From an uncultured Bryobacterales bacterium (GTDB taxonomy: Bacteria; Acidobacteriota; Terriglobia; Bryobacterales; UBA6623): a stretch of 5,114 bases of DNA. Of this stretch, positions 1 to 5,114 are shown one piece after another (position 1 is the first letter of the stretch; each line of letters opens with the position of its first letter). Under the pieces are notes generated by a model, which worked only from the letters and a program-made list of their open reading frames with translations, searched no databases and was not told where the DNA came from. The stretch covers positions 1 to 5,114 of the forward strand of contig CAMPKL010000319.1 of the NCBI GenBank assembly GCA_946887065.1, given 5' to 3'. Made by a program: the position numbers and the translations under genes.

Positions 1-160
1 AATAGGACTTGAGGGCAAACGCAGCTCCAAGAAAGCCTGCCATGGCAACCTGCAGGATGTAGCTTCCCGATCCCGGATCGAGATAACCGCCGCGATCGCC
101 CGGCAGCGTCCGCAGTTTGGCGATCAACCTGATTGAGAAATTCTTGGACTGAATCGGCAA
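1..160 (-). CDS. Small YLDPGSGS-motif membrane protein, partial (3' end outside window)
   Basis: Fifty-three codons are visible without a stop and the frame runs off the left edge, so the C-terminus is missing. A polar, basic N-terminus of about 25 residues (SKNFSIRLIAKLR and on) leads to the motif YLDPGSGS at residues 26-33. A hydrophobic segment follows at about residues 34-50 (YILQVAMAGFLGAAFALK), read as one membrane span. Small proteins with YLDPGSGS or YLDPGTGS just before a membrane segment are, from memory, a recurrent uncharacterised family near polysaccharide genes; their function is unknown. The start is taken as the TTG at 160-158, because a GAGGAA sequence lies five bases upstream; the only ATG in frame is inside the membrane segment. 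The frame also stays open upstream, but that part looks unlike the family. The gene is divergent from the phosphatase-like gene at 318. The protein family is fairly secure; the exact start is less so. Confidence 0.72.
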   Translation of the reverse strand, partial: MPIQSKNFSIRLIAKLRTLPGDRGGYLDPGSGSYILQVAMAGFLGAAFALKSY

Positions 161-165
161 TGGAG

Positions 166-171
166 TTCCTC
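166..171 (-). promoter_or_regulatory. Ribosome binding site for the YLDPGSGS protein
   Basis: On the minus strand GAGGAA is followed by five bases and then the TTG codon at 160-158. This good match and spacing is the main reason for choosing a TTG start in a frame that lacks a suitable ATG or GTG. Confidence 0.55.
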
Positions 172-302
172 GTACGCCCGCAGGGATATTACCGGCGCTA
201 CCGCCGACTATGGCGCCGCCGGACTTTCCCCGTAAATCAGGTGTTTTGCTGAGAGTCGGTTTGGCCGGCGCCTGCTGAAAATACAGTCGTACTCCTCGCC
301 TT

Positions 303-307
303 GGGAG
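303..307 (+). promoter_or_regulatory. Ribosome binding site of the phosphatase-like gene
   Basis: GGGAG lies ten bases before the ATG at 318. The spacing is slightly long but supports this start over the next in-frame ATG at 336, which has only a CAGCAGCAA stretch before it. Confidence 0.45.
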
Positions 308-317
308 CCGCGGCAAG

Positions 318-1919
318 ATGTCCAAGCAGCAGCAAATGATCTTGCACCCGATCATGTTCGCGCTCTACCCTGTCGCGTTCCTTTATACCGGGCACAAGAA
401 TCTGTTCGACTTCTCCGTCGCCTTCGCGCCGGCCCTCGTCACGGTCCTTTTTTCCGCCCTGATTTGGCTGGTAATCGCCAAGATCACCGGAGACTGGCGC
501 CGCGCCGCGATCCCTACCTCCGTGCTCGTCCTCGTCTTTTTCTCTTACAGCGCCGTTCAGCGGATCCTGACATCTTTCGGCTCGGAGGGAACGCTTGACC
601 TTTGGTCGAAGCTCATCGGCATCTCGATCGTGGCCGCACTCGCCGCGGCCGTCATCGCCCTGCGCTCCGCCAAAAATCTGGGATTTGTGAACTACCTGCT
701 GAACGTCGTGAGCCTTTTCCTAGTTGCCGGCCCGTTGTTTCAAGTCGGACTCGGTTTGTTCGGAGCTTGGTCGCTCCAAGCGTCCATACCCGACCGGGCG
801 GAATTCTATGCGAACACCCTGCCGAAGGATGCCGCTGCCAGCCCGGACATCTACTATCTCGTCCTTGACGGCTACGCCCGCCAAGACGTCCTACGAGATT
901 ACTTCGACTACGACAATGCGGAGATGATCGAGGCTCTGCGCCAGCGCGGCTTCGCGGTCGCCGATCAAGCCATCGCCAACTATCCCTACACCTTGGTCTC
1001 GGTTAATTCCTCGCTCAATTTTTCCTACCTTGGCGAGATCCTAGGGGATCAGTTGGCAGCGTCCGGCGACCAACGGTACCTGCGTCAACTGATGCAAGAC
1101 AGCCGCGCTGTGCGCTTGCTGAAGCAGGCCGGCTACCGAATCGTCTCATTCGAGAGCGAGTACTGGGGCGCGAACATCGGCGGGGTCGACGTGAATCTCA
1201 AGGAGTGGTGGTTCGTTAATCACTTCAACTTCGGCGTATTGCAGATGACGCCGCTACCTACTCTGCTCCAAGCCGTGGGGTACACGTCGCTGTTCGACCT
1301 GCACCGCGTACGTACCGAATATCCTTTCGATCACATGGACCAGGCCTTGGCCATCGCCGGTCCGAAGTTCGTCTATTCCCACGTGTTCTTCGGCCATCCG
1401 CCGTTCGTCTTCGGCCCCAACGGAGAAACAGTCTCTTCAGCAGGTGAATACCTTTGGGAAACCGACGCCAACGACGAAACGGCCAAGCGTGATTTCGTTC
1501 GGGGCTATCGTGATCAAATCTCTTACTTGAATGGCCGGCTGCTGGAGACGATCGACCAGATCCGCGCCAATTCCAAGCGAGAACCGATCATTATCATTCA
1601 CGGCGATCACGGCGCGGGGCTGCTCTACGACGAAGAAAGCTTAGACGCCACCGATGTCGCGGAACGCTATAACATTTTCTATGCCGCGCACCTGCCCGAC
1701 GGCGGGAATGAAGACATCTATCCCACAATGAGCCCCGTTAACGGCCTGCGGATCGTCTTCAATCGCTATCTCGGAACCGACTATGAACTGCTGGAGGATC
1801 GCGCCTACTTCGCATCGCAAGGCCGTCCCTACGCCTATACTCCGGTTCCCGGCCTGCAAGGCCCGCGCCCAGAGGCTCAGAGCAGCGAGACGGTGTCCGT
1901 CTTAACGGTTGATCACTAA
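318..1919 (+). CDS. Membrane-anchored alkaline phosphatase/sulfatase-superfamily enzyme
   Basis: The 533-residue protein has an N-terminal membrane part with hydrophobic segments near residues 10-25, 33-54, 66-78, 97-115 and 126-150. A catalytic domain follows from about residue 176 and should face the periplasm. Metal and catalytic residues can be placed by motif: D184 in LVLDGYAR, T225 in NYPYTLVS as likely nucleophile, H355 and H360 in SHVFFGHPPF, and D430 and H431 in HGDHGAG. This D, T, H, DH pattern is that of the alkaline phosphatase superfamily, including LtaS-type phosphoglycerol transferases. The protein contains no cysteine, so no Cys-derived formylglycine can form and true sulfatase activity is unlikely despite the family label 'sulfatase'. 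The domain order matches an uncharacterised family (N-terminus like LHPxxFALYPVxFLY, C-terminal part with SPVNxxRxVFNRY). The probable role is hydrolysis or transfer of a phosphate-linked group on a surface glycan or lipid; the substrate is unknown. It is divergent from the YLDPGSGS gene and its last 18 bases overlap the end of the permease gene. Confidence 0.88.
   Translation: MSKQQQMILHPIMFALYPVAFLYTGHKNLFDFSVAFAPALVTVLFSALIWLVIAKITGDWRRAAIPTSVLVLVFFSYSAVQRILTSFGSEGTLDLWSKLIGISIVAALAAAVIALRSAKNLGFVNYLLNVVSLFLVAGPLFQVGLGLFGAWSLQASIPDRAEFYANTLPKDAAASPDIYYLVLDGYARQDVLRDYFDYDNAEMIEALRQRGFAVADQAIANYPYTLVSVNSSLNFSYLGEILGDQLAASGDQRYLRQLMQDSRAVRLLKQAGYRIVSFESEYWGANIGGVDVNLKEWWFVNHFNFGVLQMTPLPTLLQAVGYTSLFDLHRVRTEYPFDHMDQALAIAGPKFVYSHVFFGHPPFVFGPNGETVSSAGEYLWETDANDETAKRDFVRGYRDQISYLNGRLLETIDQIRANSKREPIIIIHGDHGAGLLYDEESLDATDVAERYNIFYAAHLPDGGNEDIYPTMSPVNGLRIVFNRYLGTDYELLEDRAYFASQGRPYAYTPVPGLQGPRPEAQSSETVSVLTVDH
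1887..1903. terminator. Short hairpin across the convergent 3' overlap
   Basis: AGACGG (1888-1893) and CCGTCT (1897-1902) form a perfect six-base stem with a three-base loop, extendable by a G-T pair. It lies on the permease stop codon and just before the stop of the plus-strand gene. On the plus strand a run of five T (1920-1924) comes 17 bases after the stem, too far for a standard intrinsic terminator. On the minus strand there is no T run. It may slow or end transcription in both directions, but this is weak. A second hairpin, GGCCT-GCA-AGGCC, lies at 1851-1863. Confidence 0.25.
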
Positions 1920-3077
1920 TTTTTCCGACCGCATCAGCCGGGAGATCGCGTAAAGGCAAGCGGCCGTCGCGGCCAACGACAACCCCACCGAGAAGGCAAC
2001 TTCCCAAACCTCCGGCCGCTCCCCCGCCATCACCGACGACAGCAGCTTCGTCTGCGAGAAGAACGGCGCCGCCAGCATCCAGTCGGCGTTTTCGACGCCG
2101 TAGATGCCCGCGATCAAGCCCGGCGCCATGGCCACCATCGTCAGCAGTCCGAGGTAGGGTTGCGCTTCCTTGAGAGTCTTCGAGAACGAGCAGACGAGCA
2201 TCTGCAGCGCGGGCGCCAATAATGCGGCCGGCAACAGAATCACTACGGCGAGCCCGAGCTGCCAAGCCTCCAATTGAAAGCGTATGCCCAGGTCCTGCAG
2301 CGGTATGGCCTGCATGGCGAAAGCGGACAACAGCAAGCTCACCGTGGAGCCGACCGCCGAGAACATCGACGCCGCTAGCCACTTGCCGCCGACGATCGCC
2401 GGCAGCGCGACCGGGTTCATCAGCAGCGCCTCAAGCGAGCCCCGCTCGCGTTCGCCGGCCATGGAGTCCGCCGCCGCGCCCATCGACGCGCCAAAGGCCG
2501 CGAGCAAAATCATCATCGGCAGGATTCCCAATATCCTCGCCGCGCGCTGCTGCGCTGACGACACCTCAACTTCCTGCAGCGCTATGGCTTGCACGGCCGC
2601 TGGGCTCACTCCCCGGGCCATCAGCCGCAAGGCGCCCATAGTCGAGGAATACCCGTTCAACAATTGTCTCGTACGCCTGATCGTGGCTTGCAGCTCGTTC
2701 TCCGTGCCGTCGTAGATCAACTTCACGCCCGCCGGTTTCGCTTCGCCGAAATCCTTTTGGAAGTCTTCGTCGATCACCACCGCCAGATCCAACGTACCGG
2801 CGCGCACCGCGGCTTCCGCTTCTTCCGGGGCCTCTTCCACGCTCACGCCCGCCTGCTGTTCGAGCCAGGTCACCAGTGTCGGCGCAAAAGCCGCCCCCGA
2901 GATGGGAATCGTAATGTCTTCGGCGGCGATTTGGTCCTTAGCGATCTGAGTCAGCATGACGGCCAGAATCAGCGGCCCGAAAAGCACGCCAAACGAAGCG
3001 GAAAGCAGGGCGCGCCGATCGCGCCGGTGATCGGTAAGCTCCTTGCGCACGATGACGAACAGTTGGCGCCAGTTCAT
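1902..3077 (-). CDS. ABC-2 type exporter permease, NatB-like
   Basis: This 391-residue inner-membrane protein is the permease partner of the adjacent ATPase. It begins with a cytoplasmic stretch MNWRQLFVIVRKEL and a first membrane span at about 24-43. A large external domain (about 44-179) follows, containing the family-typical part GTLDLAVVIDEDFQKDF. Five more spans lie near 180-203, 230-255, 272-294, 305-326 and 359-378. The cytoplasmic loop AGERERGSLEALLMNP (207-222) and the KEAQ segment near 303-306 are characteristic of NatB/YhaP-like ABC-2 permeases. The ATG at 3077 overlaps the ATPase stop codon as ATGA, with AGGGG four bases upstream. A longer frame starting at 3212 only adds an Arg/Gly-rich stretch antisense to nothing and out of frame with the ATPase, so it is rejected. 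NatAB of Bacillus exports sodium, but homologues carry varied substrates, so the substrate here is open. Confidence 0.9.
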   Translation of the reverse strand: MNWRQLFVIVRKELTDHRRDRRALLSASFGVLFGPLILAVMLTQIAKDQIAAEDITIPISGAAFAPTLVTWLEQQAGVSVEEAPEEAEAAVRAGTLDLAVVIDEDFQKDFGEAKPAGVKLIYDGTENELQATIRRTRQLLNGYSSTMGALRLMARGVSPAAVQAIALQEVEVSSAQQRAARILGILPMMILLAAFGASMGAAADSMAGERERGSLEALLMNPVALPAIVGGKWLAASMFSAVGSTVSLLLSAFAMQAIPLQDLGIRFQLEAWQLGLAVVILLPAALLAPALQMLVCSFSKTLKEAQPYLGLLTMVAMAPGLIAGIYGVENADWMLAAPFFSQTKLLSSVMAGERPEVWEVAFSVGLSLAATAACLYAISRLMRSEKLVINR

Positions 3078-3805
3078 GCCGCCCCTGCTTCCGGTCCGGC
3101 CAATCGAACGAAGGCCTCTTCCAGGTCCTCGCAACCGGCTTGACGCCGTATATCGTCCGGGCTGCCGACCGCGACGGCCTTGCCCCGCGCCACGATCACG
3201 ATGTCGTCGCACAGCGCCGCCACTTCTTGCATCACATGCGACGAGAAGATCACTGAGCGGCCGTCGGCGCGCAAATTCGAGATCACCTGCCGCAGCGCGC
3301 GCACGCTGGGTACGTCCAATCCGTTCGTCGGCTCATCCAGCAGCACGTTGGGCGGGTCATGAACAAGCGCCCTGGCCAGCGACGTCTTCATGCGTTCGCC
3401 GTGCGAAAAGCCCTGCGCGCCGCGGTCCGCGATGGCCCCCATGTCGAACTGCTCGATCAGCTCATCCGTGCGCCGCTTGAGCCGCTTCTCGTCGAGCCCG
3501 TGGAGCCGTCCGAAGTAATGTATGTTCTCTCGCGCCGTTAGACGCGGATAGAGTCCTTGGATGTCGGGCAGGGCCCCGATCTTGCGCCGCGCCTCAAGCT
3601 TGTCGGCGGCGACGTCGGAGCCGTCGATCATCACCGTCCCGCCATCGGCTTGCAACAGTCCGTAGAGAATGCGCAAAGCCGTCGTCTTGCCTGCGCCGTT
3701 CGGCCCCAGCAAGCCCACGATGCGGCCGTTGCGCGACGAAAACGAAAGCCCGTCGAGCGCGACCGTCTCGCCGAACCGTTTCGATAGATTCGTCGCCTCG
3801 ATCAT
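3074..3805 (-). CDS. ABC transporter ATP-binding protein, NatA-like
   Basis: This 243-residue cytoplasmic ATPase powers the ABC-2 exporter. Walker A is GPNGAGKT (34-41), Walker B is NVLLDEP (153-159, catalytic E158), the D-loop is GLD (162-164) and the switch histidine is H190 in SSHVM. The signature loop reads FSHGERMK (133-140) in place of LSGGQ, and the usual Q-loop glutamine position is D81 in LPDIQGLYPRLT, with Q83 nearby. Both deviations are, from memory, seen in NatA-like ATPases of this kind, so the protein is likely active. The length is normal for a single-domain ABC ATPase. Its ATG overlaps the stop of the upstream hydrolase gene and its TGA overlaps the permease start, both as ATGA, so all three genes are probably co-translated from one mRNA. 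The transported compound cannot be read from the sequence. Confidence 0.93.
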   Translation of the reverse strand: MIEATNLSKRFGETVALDGLSFSSRNGRIVGLLGPNGAGKTTALRILYGLLQADGGTVMIDGSDVAADKLEARRKIGALPDIQGLYPRLTARENIHYFGRLHGLDEKRLKRRTDELIEQFDMGAIADRGAQGFSHGERMKTSLARALVHDPPNVLLDEPTNGLDVPSVRALRQVISNLRADGRSVIFSSHVMQEVAALCDDIVIVARGKAVAVGSPDDIRRQAGCEDLEEAFVRLAGPEAGAA

Positions 3806-5114
3806 CGCGCCGTTTCCTTCTCTTGCGGCGGATACGGCCCTGAGAAATTCAAGAAGAACGCCGGCCTAGCTTGCACGTCTAGGCAAGAGGCATCCAGCGC
3901 CGCCGCGCTGCCCGCCTCAAGAAATTCGCCAATCAAACGCATCCCGCAACCGACGCTCATCACGCCGTGTCCGGCGCCGGGCGCGACGATGTGCCGCGAG
4001 TTCGGCAAATGCCGCGCGACCTGTTCGCCCCAGGACGGCGGCGTGACGGGGTCGACTTCCCCGGAGAGAATCAGCACGGGTAGGTCCGACTGCACCGGCT
4101 CGTAGTAGGAGGCGTCCACCTCTCCCAGCGGCCAATACTTGCAGGCCTCGGAACTGGCCTCGAACACGTCGCGCCCGATAAACGTGCCGGCGGCCTCGGC
4201 GGCGACCGACTCCGGGCTCAATCGCGGATAGTCCTCGCTGCAAGTCACGGACAAATACATCCCGTTGGCGATTTCGTCTTCCAATCCCTCGGTGGTGAGC
4301 ATTAACGCCGCTAACGGCCCAAAATCACTCTGCGCCGCGCGGTCAATCGCCAAGGGCACGAGGGAGCCGGTTAGCGGCGAGTACAATGCCTGCCGCAAGG
4401 TGAGCGCGAGCATACGCCGGGTAATCGTCGCTTCCGTTTCTTCGCCGGTGCGCGGGTGCCGAAGCGTGATCTCTCGCGGACTGCGCCCCAGCTCAGCCAA
4501 CAGCGCCTCCAACCGGTCCCCCAGGTTCGGGAAGCGTTCGTTGCATTCGGCGTCGTCGCCGCAGGCCTCCAGCAGTTGATCGAGCGCACGCTGAGAATCG
4601 CGAGGGAAGAACAGCGGCAGCGTCATGTCGGGCGGCGCGACTCCGTCCAATACAACGGTGCGTACGTGATCCGAATGCCGCCTCAGGTACACCAGCCCCG
4701 CCCTCGTGCCGTAGGAGCCCCCGATTAAGCTGATGCGCTCGTAGCCCAGCCATTCCCGGACGCGGTCCAGGTCGTCCATGGCGATCGTCGTCGTATAGAA
4801 GCGCGGATCGCCGTCGAACGACTCCAGGCACTTCTCGACCTCGGCTTGGGTCAGCGGCGGCCCTTCCTTCAAGGCTTCTTCGTCTTCCCGGAACTTGCAA
4901 TGGAACAGGTTCGATTCGCCTGTTCCGCGTTGGTCCACGAGTACGACATCGCGCTGCCGGCGAATCTCCTGAAATAGGTCGTCGATCCGTCGAGCCATCG
5001 ACGCCGCGCCTTGACCGGGGCCGCCGGCCAAGAAAAAGACCGGATCCGGCTGTGAGTCGGCGGTGAACGCCGGCAAGACCACCGTATTCAGCGAAATCTT
5101 CCGTCCGTTGGGAT
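3802..5114 (-). CDS. Secreted alpha/beta hydrolase, tripeptidyl aminopeptidase/proline iminopeptidase type, partial (5' end outside window)
   Basis: The frame is open to the right edge, giving 436 visible residues that begin PNGRKISLNTVVLPAF; the start and any signal peptide are missing. Motifs in visible-fragment numbering are GGPG (30-33, oxyanion-hole loop), DQRGTGES (60-67), the nucleophile elbow GGSYG with S133 (codon 4716-4714), D354 in GEVDPVTPP (4053-4051) and H382 in GAGHGV (3969-3967). This Ser-Asp-His set and the C-terminal TAP-like region fit the S33 peptidase family, which removes N-terminal residues or cleaves esters and amides. Eight cysteines (72, 95, 184, 190, 291, 324, 389, 410) form an even set, as expected for an exported disulfide-bonded protein. 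The GTG at 5082 is not the start, because the conserved lead-in continues upstream of it. The gene overlaps the ATPase gene by ATGA, suggesting a function tied to the exporter. The real substrate is unknown; a peptide is a family-based guess. Confidence 0.88.
   Translation of the reverse strand, partial: PNGRKISLNTVVLPAFTADSQPDPVFFLAGGPGQGAASMARRIDDLFQEIRRQRDVVLVDQRGTGESNLFHCKFREDEEALKEGPPLTQAEVEKCLESFDGDPRFYTTTIAMDDLDRVREWLGYERISLIGGSYGTRAGLVYLRRHSDHVRTVVLDGVAPPDMTLPLFFPRDSQRALDQLLEACGDDAECNERFPNLGDRLEALLAELGRSPREITLRHPRTGEETEATITRRMLALTLRQALYSPLTGSLVPLAIDRAAQSDFGPLAALMLTTEGLEDEIANGMYLSVTCSEDYPRLSPESVAAEAAGTFIGRDVFEASSEACKYWPLGEVDASYYEPVQSDLPVLILSGEVDPVTPPSWGEQVARHLPNSRHIVAPGAGHGVMSVGCGMRLIGEFLEAGSAAALDASCLDVQARPAFFLNFSGPYPPQEKETAR
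3815..3820 (-). promoter_or_regulatory. Ribosome binding site of the NatA-like gene
   Basis: GAAGGA lies inside the last codons of the hydrolase gene, nine bases before the ATG at 3805. It supports this start and allows initiation by ribosomes finishing the upstream gene. Confidence 0.55.

Larger units (their letters stand above)
161..317. promoter_or_regulatory. Divergent intergenic region, promoters presumed
   Basis: These 157 bases separate two divergent genes and should hold both promoters. On the minus strand TAATAT (191-186) is a reasonable -10 box, placing a start about 20 bases before the small gene, but no convincing -35 box lies at the right distance. On the plus strand TACAGT (282-287) with TTGGCC (261-266) is a weak pair with a short 15-base spacer. 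CCGGCG (192-197) and CGCCGG (217-222) form an inverted repeat with a 19-base gap. None of these matches an operator that I can name. The region is likely regulatory from its position; the individual sites are uncertain. Confidence 0.4.

Noticed and set aside
224..240. TTTCCCCGTAAA-like element as an operator
   Set aside because: The two halves are only partly symmetric and match no binding site that I can name.
262..277. Sigma-54-like promoter (TGG...TGCTG) before the phosphatase-like gene
   Set aside because: The GG and GC doublets are nine bases apart, whereas sigma-54 promoters need a strict ten-base gap; no other GG-N10-GC arrangement fits in the region.
161..320. Upstream extension of the YLDPGSGS frame beyond the TTG codon
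   Set aside because: The frame stays open, but the added residues are Gly/Pro-rich and lack a start with a ribosome binding site, and would consume the whole divergent promoter region.
1759..2382. Open frame of 207 codons on the minus strand
   Set aside because: It lies over the permease gene in another frame and the end of the phosphatase-like gene, has an Arg/Gly-rich low-complexity composition and no recognisable domain; a GC-rich shadow frame.
2589..3143. Open frame of 184 codons on the plus strand
   Set aside because: It is antisense to the well-supported permease gene, rich in Arg, His and Pro, and shows no motif; a shadow frame. The plus-strand frames at 2222-2715, 3043-3869 and 4265-4728 are rejected on the same grounds.
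3078..3212. Longer start for the permease gene at 3212
   Set aside because: The added 45 residues are Arg/Gly-rich, lie over the conserved end of the ATPase in another frame, and the ATGA overlap with an upstream AGGGG marks 3077 as the start.
5080..5082. GTG at 5082 as the start of the hydrolase
   Set aside because: The frame continues to the edge with the family-like lead-in GRKISLNTVVLPA, and a start here would remove the expected signal peptide and first strand.

Overview
The window looks like a GC-rich, densely packed Gram-negative chromosome. I favour a proteobacterium, because the ABC-2 exporter pair resembles proteobacterial NatA/NatB proteins and the hydrolase looks like an exported, disulfide-rich periplasmic enzyme. 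No rRNA or tRNA gene, mobile element, CRISPR array or long repeat was seen, so the taxonomic guess is weak.

The window holds two divergent genes on the left and a three-gene operon on the right that converges on them. At the left edge (1-160, minus) is the 5' part of a small membrane protein with the signature YLDPGSGS. It most likely starts at a TTG codon behind a good ribosome binding site, and its 3' end lies outside the window. After a 157-bp divergent intergenic region comes a 533-residue membrane-anchored enzyme of the alkaline phosphatase/sulfatase superfamily (318-1919, plus). It has about five N-terminal membrane segments and a periplasmic catalytic domain. It has no cysteine, so it cannot be a formylglycine sulfatase of the cysteine type; its likely nucleophile is a threonine, as in phosphotransferases such as LtaS. 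These two genes are probably surface-polysaccharide functions, but that is inference.

On the minus strand, reading right to left, lie a periplasmic serine alpha/beta hydrolase of the tripeptidyl aminopeptidase/proline iminopeptidase type (3802-5114, 5' end cut by the window edge), a NatA-like ABC ATPase (3074-3805) and a NatB-like ABC-2 permease (1902-3077). Both junctions are 4-base ATGA stop/start overlaps, which is strong evidence for one translationally coupled operon. A combined role, such as export of a peptide or small molecule together with its periplasmic processing or detoxification, is a hypothesis.

The permease gene and the phosphatase-like gene converge and overlap by 18 bp at their 3' ends. 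There is no intergenic space for a conventional terminator; only a short hairpin lies across the overlap.
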